A stretch of DNA of 64,000 nt from Lycium barbarum (Eukaryota; Streptophyta; Magnoliopsida; Solanales; Solanaceae), in contig NC_083346.1 in assembly GCF_019175385.1 (NCBI RefSeq), positions 119,911,771-119,975,770 on the forward strand, given 5' to 3'. The notes beneath the pieces were generated by a model. That model saw nothing but the letters and a program-made list of their open reading frames with translations, was not told where the DNA came from and made no database searches. Both the position numbers and the translations under genes were made by a program. Positions 23,330 to 35,545 of the stretch are shown piece by piece (the stretch's first letter is position 1; each line of letters opens with the position of its first letter).

Positions 23330-23455
23330 AATCAAATTGTCTTTGTGTGATTAAGAGTTGTAAGCAAATTATCTTTGTGTGATTAAGAGTCCTAAGCAAA
23401 TTATCTTTGTGATTAAGAGTTGTATGCGAATTGTTTTTGTGTGATTAAGAGTTTA
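23330..23455. repeat. Four imperfect tandem repeats of about 30-38 bp
   Basis: 'caaattatctttgtgtgattaagag' recurs four times, each followed by 'ttgtaag' or a variant. It lies about 200-330 bases upstream of the TKPR1 start codon, in its distal promoter. Confidence 0.75.
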
Positions 23456-25045
23456 TTTGTACTCGTAGAAAGTTTCATGGCTTAAATTTTCTTCTAGAAA
23501 ACATTAAAAAATAACTTATATATTTTACACGGTGATTAATTTGTCCAATAAATCTTACCAGATGTGCCTTAAGACGGAAGCGTATTATTAGAATTTAAAC
23601 TTAATGAGTTCAACCTTGAAGATTCTTGACACCGAATTTATTGTACTATTATAATTATGGGTTCAAATATAATATTTGTCGAGATTTTAGTAGTAATATT
23701 TTATTACATATATTTTTATATTCAATATTGAAAATTATGACCGCTGGCCAAAAGGTTACAGACTACATATGCCTCAGCGTAATGACTCACACTTGGTTTG
23801 GTGAATTGCATAAAATTATCTTGGTATAAATTTTTGGTATTGTTTATCCACTTGTGCTAGGTCTTTTAAGTCCTACACCGCTAATCTTGATATTTAATTT
23901 AATACACTAATTGATGTATTATTTTATACCTAAATATAACTGAGAATAACTATACATGGACTAAACATCCAAATACAAAATTACCTTTTATATTTTCTTA
24001 AATCTATCATCAACACTCTTTCGATTCTAAATTTTTTTAAAAACAAACTCATATTTAGCTAGTTACGCTATACATCACATTTTTGGTATAAAGAATCAAA
24101 CGCCTGATAAAAGTATCTCTGCCGCGAGTAATATTTTTAAGACAACTATTACAAGAATGTAAAGGAAGCTTTTCAATTCAATCTTCATTCTCTTAAAAAA
24201 ATAAAGCTCTCCTTGGTGCTAGTTTCTCCCTGTTATGTTTCTATCACGAGAAAGACGCATCAAAGAGGTATCCCCAAGAGAACATCAGGTCGTATGACAA
24301 GAAGACTGCACTGTTATTTTTTTTTTAATAATATAATTTATTTGTAAGATTACGGCAATGTATCTAGTAGCGATTCATACATATACTTGGAATTTTAAAA
24401 TATTACTATATGTGCTTAAAATGGTATAATTATCTCGGAAAGTCACCTCAACTCAATGCTAACATCCAACTATGATAGAACTATCCCAAATACATGTTCC
24501 AGGATAAAAGCAGCTTAACGAAAGATAATTCCTCATTCTCCTCCAATACTAGTACATCCCTTGTTCTAAATTTAAGGACCTTCCCCATTACGATCGGATC
24601 TAGCCTGGAAAGTACGAGTACGGCAAATTCAAATCCAAACTCCGAGTTGAAAAATTCACTAAACGTGTCCATATAATAAATTTCAAATCCTAAATTCACC
24701 TCTGATCCCTGTACTTCTAAGTGGTCAAATTTGAACCTAAAACTTCTATTTACCTCCCGCAGAAATTATGGAAGAGACTTTTGAGTAAAATTTTCCATAA
24801 AATAGCAATTCATAACATTGAAAAGTTAGTATCACATGAAAACTTGAACCAATCCAAACTTCCCTTCGAAGCTATAGCCTAGTCTCTATAGTTCCATTTT
24901 ACTAAACTTCAAAAGTTTGATCCTGTAAATGTCAAAGGAAAAGAAATCTTTTGCAATACACTGCTACTTAGTGTATTAGAATATTATGCCACCAGAGCTT
25001 CCTCGAATCAAAGAACTGAAAAAACAAAAGAAAACGATGAGCCTT
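23456..25045. other. Intergenic region between TKPR1 and MIA40
   Basis: AT-rich and without a supported gene. Short open frames at 24481-24699 have no recognised similarity. The final part is the 3' flank of MIA40. Confidence 0.4.
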
Positions 25046-26540
25046 CTAGAGCTTATTACGGTTAGTCCCCTTTGATTCTACAGACCAAATAGGAGGGATG
25101 ATTCTATATTCTTGTTTTGGTGTTTCCTCCTTCTGGACTTCATCTTTGTTGCTCACATCATCATCATTGTCCTCAAGGACATCCTTCGAAAAAGCATTAG
25201 GACTTGCCTTGATACAGCTTTGAAGAGCGACAAACGGACTAACGCACTCAGAGCCCTACAGTGGGAAATTCAGAAATTTCAACATGTTAAAAGGAAGAAA
25301 ATGGAAAATACAAACTCATCTTCTATTCCCTTTCTGTTCAAAAAGACGGTGTTTGAGCATTTCTTTTTCAATGTCCTGTATGAATGAAAGGAAGACGACA
25401 AAGGTTCCTGATCATATTTATTACATTTACATCCTAGTCAATTTACTGCAAGGAACCAATCTTTGATGCCTGGTTTTGTCTAATGACATTTATACTAGTA
25501 TTTTGTTCTAGAGTATGGAGAAAGCAAAACTGAAATCCTCTCAAGCAGAAAAAAGAAAAGCAGCCTCTAGAAACATATTATCTATAATTTGATCTACCTT
25601 TTCGAAAAAAACAAGAAAGGAAAAAGAAAAAACACATAATATTAATCTTCCTCTCACAATATAGAACACATAAATAGGTACAACTCTAGCTGAATAACCT
25701 AACCAATGTTTACCATGTTACAACTTATGTGGGCACTTAATAAGCTGAACTTCATACAGGAATATCAGCTCCGAGGCAAGAAAAAAAAAAAAAAAAATGA
25801 AACAAGATATGACATCTCTCCACAGGAGATGAGCAAGAAAGACCAATAATATAAATTACAAAAAGAAAAAGGAGCATATAAATGCAGTTACCTTTTCTTC
25901 AGCTGTGCTCTTGAGGAAACAGAGGAAAGCGTCTGAAAACTGGTCACCGCAGGGGCCACCCCGTAAATGAGCAATGCAAGGGCATTCTAGGGCTTTCCGA
26001 GCTTTCTCGTCAATTGACTAAAAGTAGAGTTTCAGTTTCTTGAGCATAGATAAGTAACAAATTTCAACTTTTATTGAGTAAGTTTATGATCCGAAAAAAC
26101 TGAACCAACCTCATCCTCACCATCTTCACCATATGCTGCAGCTTCTACAAGAGAGGGGATAAAAATTTGTGATGTGTTCTATAAATTCTTGCACCAGGTA
26201 TTCTTGTTATTTCTCAATAATTTTAGATGAAAATGAGAAATGCAGAGTCCTAGGAACCTTTCAACTTAAATATGGTCCCAGCATCTTAAGCAGTAGTCAG
26301 TCAATACTTATTACACGGCTCAAGTCTTCAAAAATAGCAACTACTTCCACTACAGATTAAGTATGCCTGTTGATGTTATACAAATAGATGAATAGATAAC
26401 TGTAATTATTGGATCTAAAGACAATGCGTCTGAGAGGAATTTGAGATAACAACAGACACTCAGAGAGACATACAGATAATAGCAGAGAAAGTTGCAAAAA
26501 AAGAAACTACAGTGAGAAATAATGTTTATTAAAAGCCGTA

Positions 26541-26585
<45 letters not shown>

Positions 26586-29500
26586 GTTTTTTTGAGAATG
26601 GTAACAAACAATAGCTTTGTCACTTAAAACAATGAAGTGATGCGAAGCAAGGGATCATCGCTTCATGGTGAAACTACGCTCTTCAGATAAGTGTGCGCTT
26701 CAAGCAATGATGTGCAACGTGATCCTAGTGAGAAATGGTATATTCTTAGAATTTCAAGTTTATGGAGTAGGTTCAATATTGAAATATCATATATCAGAAA
26801 TAGAAATTTGATTATTACAGTGCTAAATTCACGTATGTATGGTATTTTTAATTTTTCGTAAATTGCACGCTTCACTTTAAAAAAGTGTGCGCTTTACTTC
26901 TCTCTTTTCCTTTCAAGCTCCATGGATCTTGTTGCTTTTTTGCGCTCTTCGCTTCTGACAAGCTGGTGAGAAAACAATACGTGCAAAAATGCAGTGATAG
27001 CTAATCACGTCGGAAGTTAAATCAGAGCTCTTATCAGTTCCCAACCCAGAAAATAGTAAAATATTTGCAATCGATCAACTTTGCCTCAATCCCAAAATAG
27101 TTGAGCTCGGTTATAACATCACGTATCAATACACGAAAAACATATAGTATTATATAAGCAAAAACAAAACCAAAGATTCCTTAATGAGTGTTAAGATGAA
27201 GGACTTTCAGCCTAACTCGACCCCAAAAATTAGTTCATGAGGTGAGGATTGTTCAAGACCCTCTAGGAGACAAACAACCCATCCCTCAACCAATGTGGGA
27301 CACTTAACACCTTGGCACGCCTAGAACTAGCAATTGGAAGCATGGATAACATAAGATAGGGGCCTAATATGGAGAGACACGAGAATAAGAATAGGTCTGG
27401 CTCTAATACCATGTTAGGAAGATGGGCCTTGGGCCTAACTCAACCTCAAAAGCTAGAACATAAACTAACGATTGCTCAAGACTATATAAGGAGACAAACA
27501 ACTTATCCCTCAACCAATGTGGGACACTTGATAATGGGTAACAGGAAAACTGCATTCTAGATTATCTTCTCTTAAATATCCCCCACCTTTATCTGGTGGC
27601 AGCAACGCATAGGAAACCGCACCCTGTTTCCCTCACCACCGAAGGTGAATCTGGTGTGGTGTTTTTTCTTTCTTTTTTTTTTTTTTTTTTTTTTGGTAAC
27701 TAACTTTTTATTAATCATCAAAGCGAATGGTCACAAAACCATAGCATCCCTAACACAGGTTGCTATCTAAGGAGAAAAAAACTCAAAGATTACAGCAGAG
27801 ATACAAGGCAGCTTAGAAAGTCATCTGCTGTAACCTAGATCTAATTCCCACAGGACCTCTCACACAACATACATACGCTATCTCTCTTGCTACTACATTC
27901 CATGCTTATTCTTATCTTCAAAAGTTTCTTTCCATCCACACAGCATGCACGTTTCAGTGTAGACTAATTTGAGAGTTTGAGCAGCTTGTGACTTGCCCTT
28001 TGTCTTGCTGAGCACCCATTTCAAATGATTCTCCCAATTAGCAGCAGCATAATAATCCTCTTCAATCCAGGAAAGAAGTTTCATCCATAGACACTTTGAG
28101 TAGTCACAATGCACAAATATATAATCTCGAGTTTCTAAGTGAACACGGCAGAGTTTGCACTTCAGATCCACATCCAGTCCCCATTGTGAATCTAGATTTT
28201 TAAGTACATGGGTACAGAGAAACACTATACCTACTACGTCTTTCTCATAGTCGATACAAACTTATTATACTTATATACTTTTGAATAACTTAAACTATAC
28301 ATGAGTATACCAGCTAGTTGGGATTAAGATTATCGTCTTTACTACCCTCACATTCAGTGGCAGAGGAAGGAAGGAAGGAGATTCAATTCATCCGAAAACT
28401 ATACAACATGTATAGGCTAAAAACAATTCTGTTATACATATATTAAATTTTTGAATCCCCTTAACATAAGAAAAATACAAGTTCATACTCAAGGTGAGGC
28501 ATTTTTGGATTTTTTTGAATGCTCTGCCACTACTCACATCAAGTCTGTTTGGTAGAGATATAGCGTAGTGATAGGTGGGAGATTTAGAGAATCTAAAGTT
28601 TTAGATCCCTAATTACATACTCCCTCTGTTTCAATCTATGTGAACTTGTTTCCTTTTTAGTCCGTACCAAAATGAATGACCTCTTTCCTAATTTGCAAAT
28701 AAATTCACTTTATGAATGATTTACAACCACACAAATATTCAAGACTTATTTTGAACCACAATTTTCAAAAGTCTTCCCTCTTTCTTAAATGTCGTGTCCA
28801 GTCAAATGGGTTCACATAAATTGAAACGGAGGGAGTATTATCTAGCATTGGAGTTAAATGGACTAGAACAAGACTCAATAGATAGAGAGGATTCATATAG
28901 TCGGCCCAAAAGGTTTGGGATTGAAGTAGTTATCGTTGTTCTAATTGTAAAATACATACCTTCACTACTATACATTCGCCCATGCCCACCACCCGGGGGG
29001 GAGGGAGTGGAGTTTACACTGTATATATAAGGTTAAACTTATTTCTTATTGTATATATATATCTAGTAGATTTTGAATCCGCTTAACTTCTTCCTATGTC
29101 TACGCCTTTATATTTTTTAACCCCTTTAATGAAATTCCCGACTCCACCTCAGTCACCACCGGCCTCCTCAACTCCTCTCCAAACCCCAATAGAAGGAAAA
29201 AAGTTTTTTTTGAATGTAAATAATTTTATTAACAATGGGAAACCCTGTATACAAGCTGTATACCAAAGGAAGAACCTATTACCGACACCAAAATATGGTT
29301 CTCAAGAAGAGATTCAATCCGCTATACAAATAGGGACCTCGTAAGTACACCAAAAGGTAACTAGAGACAAAACTCTCCTATGCAATTTTTACAAAGTTAA
29401 GAACTTGTAAGTCCTTATAGTGCAGTTACTAAGCCATACTAGTCTTTGAATCTTGATTCTTGAAAAGGGAGCAAAAATACATCCAAAAGCTTTAAAAAAA

Positions 29501-29735
29501 TAAATTTTAAAAAAAGAGTAAAAGGGAAAATTGAGGATAAAGTTGAGAACTTGGAAGTCCTTATAATGCAATTACTAAGCCATACAGTTCTTTGAATCTT
29601 GATTCTTGAAAAAAGCAAAAAAAAAAAAAAAAATGGAGGAGTACCAGCAATCAAAGAATCAAGAGAACGTGGTTGAGAATCATTATTAACACTTTGAGAT
29701 TGATTGTCAGTGACATCACTTTGCACTTGTCCCAT
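25046..29735 (-). CDS. MIA40: MIA40 (CHCHD4-type) mitochondrial intermembrane-space import oxidoreductase, four exons
   Basis: The protein oxidises twin-cysteine substrates so that they fold in the mitochondrial intermembrane space; plant MIA40 is also linked to peroxisomes. Exons: 29645-29735, 26110-26144, 25892-26017 and 25046-25255. All boundaries are GT/AG, and 462 nt give 153 residues. The N-terminus is MGQVQSD, followed by SLDSLIAEAAAYGED as in plant MIA40. The redox CPC is at 54-56. Twin CX9C pairs are C65/C75 (CGDQFSDAFLC) and C88/C98 (CVSPFVALQSC). The acidic tail ends IIPPIWSVESKGTNRNKL. Exon 1 sits 3.5 kb from exon 2 because intron 1 is filled with transposons. No presequence is present, as in plants. 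It looks intact. Confidence 0.94.
26543..26582. repeat. (CT)n microsatellite
   Basis: About 19 CT units in intron 1 of MIA40, followed by a T-rich stretch. Confidence 0.95.
27189..27533 (-). mobile_element. TRIM (miniature LTR retrotransposon)
   Basis: Two direct repeats of about 121 bp (27189-27309 and 27412-27533) share 'gagacaaacaac', 'ccctcaaccaatgtgggacac' and TG...CA-like ends. Next to the second repeat, 'ggctctaatacca' (27399-27411) is the complement of a primer-binding site for initiator tRNA-Met. The element is therefore oriented on the minus strand. ATGAG (27184-27188) and ATGGG (27534-27538) form a probable, slightly mutated 5-bp target duplication. The internal part is only about 100 bp, without coding capacity. 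It lies in MIA40 intron 1. Confidence 0.85.
27668..28225 (-). mobile_element. 5'-truncated LINE tail in MIA40 intron 1
   Basis: A minus-strand frame (28225-27893) encodes an L1-type zf-RVT region (CKLCRVHLETRDYIFVHCDYSKCLW). The poly(T) run at 27668-27693 is the poly(A) tail of this antisense insertion. Everything upstream of the zinc-finger region is missing, the usual result of incomplete reverse transcription. Confidence 0.85.
28620..28835. mobile_element. Stowaway-type MITE
   Basis: The element runs from ctccctctgtttcaat to attgaaacggagggag with TA duplicated on both sides (28618-28619 and 28836-28837), the signature of Tc1/mariner-derived Stowaway elements. It lies in MIA40 intron 1. 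A close copy is at 60165-60379. Confidence 0.92.
29393..29612. repeat. Two direct repeats of about 80 bp beside MIA40 exon 1
   Basis: 'gaacttgtaagtccttatag', 'ttactaagccatac' and 'ttgaatcttgattcttgaaaa' recur in the same order at 29400 and about 29545. They are separated by about 60 AT-rich bases and end just inside MIA40 intron 1. Confidence 0.8.
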
Positions 29736-29813
29736 TTTTTCCCTTAACAATTGATGAAACTGCTGAGTCTTTGACTCTTCGGCCTTTTGTTGATACGACA
29801 ATATAGAAATTTG

Positions 29814-30162
29814 GGGTGTGCTCGGTAATAACGGAGAATGTTTTTTAAGAAGATATTTTTTCGAATATAAGTGATTTTTTTATTTATTTGTTTTGTGTTT
29901 GTTATGCAAATTGAAAAATATTGTTTTGAAAACATTTGGTTATATATAAAGCAAAACACTTTTTTTTTTAATTCGGAGGTGGGGTAGGGGCTGGGGGCAG
30001 GTTTGGCGTAGGGGGTGGGTATGTGGCATAGGCAGGTAGGGGTGCGTGGATAGTATCAAGTAGTTGAGAATATATTGGTGTGTTATATTGGTTCGAGAAA
30101 ATATTTTTAAAATACCAAATAAAGAAAAACAGGAATCACTTTCCATTATACCAAACACACCC
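29814..30162. mobile_element. MITE directly upstream of MIA40
   Basis: The ends 'gggtgtgctcggtaataacgg' and 'ccattataccaaacacaccc' are inverted copies. The core includes a G-rich tract (29985-30050). The element starts only about 80 bases upstream of the MIA40 start codon, so the gene's proximal promoter lies within or across it. Confidence 0.75.
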
Positions 30163-31295
30163 TTTATAAGTTTTTTTTCTTTTTTCCAGTGAACCTATTT
30201 TTGGAAAATTAAAAAAAAAGTCATGGTGTGTTTACACCAAATTAAATTTACACATCAGTTCCTATTTTTGTCACATGTGTTCCTCACCGTCGTTTGGTAT
30301 GTTGGACAAGCATAAGGGAAAATGACTTAATAATACTACTTAAGACTCTATATTACAAAATATAAAAATACTTTTTCTTATTTATAAAACATACCTACAA
30401 AATTATAAAATATACCAGATCTAAAAAAATTAAAAGCTAAGCCCACCACCCCCCCTTTCCCTATTCTCTGTTTCAACATGTCCGCCCCACACTTCCCTTC
30501 CCCTTCTGCGTTCTGTCTCCTCCGAGAACTCCACCACCCCACCCTTCTCTTCCCTTCTCCCAGTTCTCTGTGTCTGTTAGAATATATATTGATGACTCCG
30601 GCTGCATATCTAAAGAACACAGATCTGAAAAAACATCAATTACGTCATTTTTGTCAAAGACTTTTGATTTGGTTGATGACCCTTCATTGGATTCGGTTAT
30701 TTCTTAGGGTAGCAGTGAGAAAGCTTTTTAATTGCATCACTACGTGAGATTTGAAGCGTGATTTTTTTCAAATTTCTATTAAAGTTGTATGATAATTGTA
30801 TGCTGACTTTGTATGAAAATTGTAAATTAAGTTTTTTATGTTGTCGTTGTTGTATAAATTTATATGAATATTGGATAAAATTTGTATACAATGTTATTGT
30901 AGTTGTTTTAAATTTCCTAAAATCTAACATGAACTTAACAAAATTTACACAGTTATATACATATTTCATACAGTTTTCACATATGAAAAATGTGAAAATT
31001 CTAAGCCTTGAGCGAGATATACACATTTCATGCAGTTTTCATACACAAAAATTTGAGCGAACTTAAGCCTTGAGCGAGATATACACATTTCATACAGTTT
31101 TCATACACAAAATATTGAGCGAAATCTTTAAGCCTTGAGCGAGATATATACATTTCATACAGTTTTCATACACAAAATTTTGAGCGAAAATTTTCGTATA
31201 TGTTTTGTAAGAAATCTATCGTCATATTTTGTAAACTGAAAAGTATCGTCATATTTTGTAAATATACTCTATTCTTATGTATATATAGGTTATTG
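30163..31295. other. AT-rich non-coding DNA with tandem repeats
   Basis: No gene was seen. At about 30950-31195 three units of about 65 bp repeat 'aagccttgagcgagatatac', 'tttcatacagttttcata' and 'ttgagcga'. A block at 30230-30320 ('cagttcctatttttgtcac', 'tcgtttggtatgttggacaa') recurs at about 33210-33275, on the other side of the hAT element. Pyrimidine-rich text at 30440-30580 yields spurious open frames. Confidence 0.6.
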
Positions 31296-33156
31296 TAGGG
31301 GTGGGCATAAACACCGAAAATCGAAAAACCGGACCGAACCGAATTAGTTCGGTTTTTCGGTTTCGGTTTTTTCGATTTTTCGGTTCGGTTTCAATTTTTT
31401 TAATTTTTTGGTTCGGTGTTCGGTTCGATATTCGGTTCCGGTTCACCGGTTCTTCAGTATTCGGTTAAACCGAAAATTTCACAAATAAATTTTTCTCCCC
31501 TACTTCAGTTCAGATCACTAATCACTTAGCTGGTATGGTTAGCCCACACCACTCTATAGGCCCATTTTGTGAAATATCCAAGCCCATCCTACTGACCCAA
31601 ATTAGTATTACCACTTTACCATGTTACCAGGACCAGCAATCTAATTCTATCCAATAATCCTAATTCCTAAGTCCAACTCGTCTGCTGACTCTCCTCTAAC
31701 TCTAACGCTAACTTCAACCCTAATGCCTCCTCTCATCTCCTCTCCTTCTCACGCCTAACTTAGCAGTCCTCACATGATCCACACTGCTCTGTCCAAGTTC
31801 CAACGGCGGCGGGAGTTCTCAGGCACCTTACACCAAGGTAATTTCATTTTCTCCTTATAATTTCTTTGTTTGATTGTTCTTTCCTTTTCATAAGTTTGAA
31901 CCTTAATTTCTTTTTTCACCGAACTCTAGCTAGTTTTAGATAAAGAATCACTGAATTTGTAAGTATTGGGTTGGATTTGTTTTAAATTCTTTTCCTTTTC
32001 AGTAAAGTTTAAATCTTTATTATGGGTGTTAAATTTTCTTAAATTATCAGTGGGTATCTTTAGAATTGTAAAGAAAAGAAGAAGATAACATCTGTTCTTG
32101 TAGTTTTAGAGCTCTATTTTTTTTTCTTCGAAACTGCAAAGAATTCCCAAAAGAGGTTAATTTGTACGTCCCTTTGTTATTTGCTTTACTTCTACTTAAT
32201 AGTTAATAGCCTTATTAGCAAGAAAAGAGTGCTGAAACTAAAGTAATACAGTATGATTTTTTTTTTGTCAAATCTTTTTTTTTAGTCAACAATAATTTTA
32301 TTGACAGGGACTACCTCCTGTTTCTTTCATTAATTGGTGCAGGGACTATTTGCTTTCCTTTATCCCCTTTCAGGGCATCTTTAGGTAAGATGGATGGTAT
32401 TCTTCACTGAACTTATCTTGTAATAATTACTTTAATGACTTTTATGGTCTAAAAGTGGTAATTGTTGCTAACTTGCTATAGAGCTACTGATTTGATCTGA
32501 TCTCCTTTTTCTTCTTTCTTTTGGTGACCAAATGCCATGTTTGTGTAGCCATCAGTTGAATTTAGTGATGGCTACTGTTTTTTGTATTAGTGATGGATCA
32601 GCAGCCAATCCATGGAACCTATGCAGTATGCAGCAAGTGCAAGAAGCTAAATGTGTTGTAAGGATAATTCCTATTTGGGCTGCAGCAATTGTATACCATA
32701 TTGCAATAATTCAGCAGCTTGAGTATTTGTTGAACTGCTTATCACTGTGGGCTGCTGCTACTGATTTTTGTATCTACGACTGCTACTGATTTTTGTGCCA
32801 ACTTGGCTGCTGCCTGCTACTGATTTTCGCTGCTGCTACTTACTTGGCTGCTGCTATTTTTCCTTGGCTGCTGCTATCTGCTACTTATTTTTCCTGTTTC
32901 GTGACATCTCAAAACATGAAACAATTGTATATAGTATTGTCTGCTACGACCAATCAATCAAGTATCCCAGTCTCCAACAAGTAGAAAACCGAATTAGAAA
33001 AACCGAAACCGAACCGAACCGAACTTCAAAAAACCGAACCGAACCGAATTAATTCGGTACGGTGTTCGGTGTCCACTTTCAAAAAATCAAAACCGAAAAA
33101 ATCGAACCGAAATTTGAAAAATCGAACCGAAGAACCGAACGCCCACCCCACCCCTA
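31296..33156. mobile_element. Non-autonomous hAT transposon, 1.86 kb
   Basis: The termini are TAGGGGTGGGCAT at the left and its complement ...GCCCACCCCACCCCTA at the right. Both are flanked by an 8-bp duplication, GGTTATTG at 31288-31295 and GGTTATTC at 33157-33164, as expected for hAT. Subterminal zones at both ends are full of 'cggttcggtt' repeats in opposite orientation, likely transposase-binding sites. The interior (31500-32950) has no transposase frame. It holds promoter/leader-like sequence around 31690-31850 and short Cys/Ala/Leu-rich frames built from 'ctgctgctactt' repeats near 32740-32890. Confidence 0.9.
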
Positions 33157-34185
33157 GGTTATTCTCCCTAAATAGTTTGTATGTTGAACAAGCATAAATA
33201 GTTTAATTTACACATTAGTTCCTATTTTTGTCATATGGGTTACTAAGAGTCGTTTGGTATGTTGGACAAATATAAATAGTTTTGTGATAAAAAAAATTAG
33301 GGAAAGAACACCAATACCCACTACCAACAAAATAATGAGCAATTTGCCGGATTTCCCTTCTGTGGGGGTGGTCTTTAATTTTCGCCCCTCAAATTTGGTG
33401 GTCTTTAATTTTGCCCTCTATCTTTGCAAATTCTGCCTTAAAAGACCACCAATTTGAAGGGTAAAAATTAAAGACCACCACAAATGAAGGGTAATCTGTG
33501 CAAAAAAATAAAAAATAAAAAAATAATTATCTTTTCATACCCCAGAACTATTTACCCTTTCTACGTAGCTTTTGAAGATCATTGTCTATTTTTTTCTTTT
33601 TTATTTCTGTACTTATTATCTTTTTTTCTTCTTTTCTCCTTTTTTCTCTCTTTTTTTCAGTTTTTGTTCATTGATTTTTTTCAAATTATATTATTCTTTA
33701 TTTTCTTTTGTTCACCATAATCTAATTTCATATTTAATTTTAGCTCCTTTCTTTTTTCTTTTTTTTCTATTTTCTTTTTTTATTTCGTTATGTTTTGTTC
33801 CTTTTTAATTTATTTAATTCTTTTTTCTTTTTTTATTTTTTCTCCATAGTCTAATTTCATTCACTTGTTTTCAGTTTTCTTTTATTTCTTTTCTTTTCTT
33901 CGGCATCTAATTTCATTCACTTTTTTTTCTTTTAGTTCTTTTTAAATTCCCGGTGATTTTCTTTCACTTTATCTCTTTTTTTTTTTTTTTCAAATTAATT
34001 TTTTCCTTATTTTTTTATTTTTTTCATAATCTAATTCTATAAACCTTTTGGCTCCTTTATTTTGTTCTCTTTTTTTTATATCAATAAAAAAGAGATCCGA
34101 TATAGTACATTTATTTATTATTATTTTTTTTCTATATCTCAAAAACGACTTATTATAGCATATAGTATACCAAATCAGTGTCAGT
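33157..34185. other. T-rich low-complexity region with a small inverted repeat
   Basis: Inverted arms carrying 'ggtggtctttaatttt' and 'aaaattaaagaccacc' lie at about 33342-33510. From 33560 to 34150 the plus strand is almost pure T/C, giving open frames of Phe/Leu/Ser that are not genes. Confidence 0.6.
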
Positions 34186-34189
34186 TAAA

Positions 34190-35545
34190 GTATATTGTTG
34201 CAGTATGCTATGATATTCACATGGTATATGTCTATACTGATAGAGTATTTAGATTGCGGATTTATTTCTTCATGAACACCCTTCAGTCCTCTATGATACT
34301 CACATGGTATGTGTCATATACTGACAGGGTATCATAGAGGACTGAGGAGTATTTTTTAAGGAATAAATCGTCGATCTAGATAATCTGTCAGGATAGATAC
34401 ATATTATATGGGTATCATCTATGACAGATTTATCCACTACTCAGTCCTCTATGATGCACACATGGTATCATATACTGACAGTGTATCATAGACGATAGAT
34501 TTATTCCAACATTACACGGTCTTTTATGATGCCTACATGGTATATATATCATATACTAACAGAGTATCGTAGAGATCTGGTTCATTCTTCATGAAAAACA
34601 CTCTTCAATCCTTTGTGATATTCATATGGTATAGTCATATACTAACAGGGTATTATAAAGAATTGGTTCATTCGTTGAAGAAACACAACTCAATCTTCTA
34701 TGATACCCACATGGTATGTAACATATACTGAGATTCATTCCTTCAAGAAAAATACAACTCAATCCTCTATGATACCCACATGTTATATATCGTATACTAA
34801 CAAGATATCATAGATGACAGATTCATTCCTTAAAAAAAAGAGCTCAATCATCAATGATACTAACTTGGTATATATCATTTACTGACATGGTATCATAGAC
34901 AACAGATCTATTCCAATATTACTGAGTCCTTTATGATGGCCACATAGTATATATCATATATTGACAGGGCATCATAGAGATCTGGTTCATTCTTCATGAA
35001 TAACACTTTCCAATCCTATATGATAATCATATGGTATATTCATATACTGACAGGATATCATAGAGAATTGGTTCATTCCGTGAAGAAAACACAACTCAAT
35101 CTTCTGTGATACCCACATGTTATATAACATATACCGACAAGGCATCATAGAAGGATGATTCATTCTTTTAAGAAAAACACAACTTAATCCTCTATGATAC
35201 CCATAAGGTATATATCGTATGCTAACAGGGTATATGAATGACTGGCCCTACATGATATATCATACACTGACAAGATATCATAGAAGGCTGATTCATTCCT
35301 TCAAAAAAATGCTCAGTCATCAATGATACCCACTTGGCATATATATCATATATTGACATGGTATCATAAACGAAGGTTCATTTCTTAAACAGACTTTTAT
35401 GATACCTACATGATATATATTATATACTGACAAGGTATCATAAATGACTGATTCATTCCTTCAAAAAATGCTTCTAAGTCCTTTATGATAATCACATGGT
35501 ACATATCATGTATTTAAAAGGTATCATAAAGTACAAATTCATTCC
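34190..35545. repeat. Diverged minisatellite array, about 16 units of 75-90 bp
   Basis: The consensus idea is 'ctatgatacccacatggtat', 'atcatatactgacagggtat', 'catagaggactgattcattc' and 'cttcaagaaaaacactca'. 'cacatggtat'-like words recur at about 34217, 34300, 34449, 34537, 34709, 34785, 34867, 34942, 35027, 35114, 35202, 35332, 35408 and 35495. Each unit holds an internal dyad ('ctatgatac' with 'gtatcatag'), so it can fold into a hairpin. Units have diverged by point changes and short deletions. Confidence 0.88.

Noticed and set aside
31249..31446. Asn/Arg/Thr-rich open frame
   Set aside because: It lies across the 'cggttcggtt' subterminal repeats of the hAT element.
33484..33808. Phe/Leu-rich open frames resembling membrane segments
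   Set aside because: They are the translation of an almost pure T/C strand.
34190..35545. Repeated units with dyads, considered as a CRISPR-like array
   Set aside because: Plant nuclear context, units diverge throughout, and there is no constant repeat with unique spacers; it is a minisatellite.
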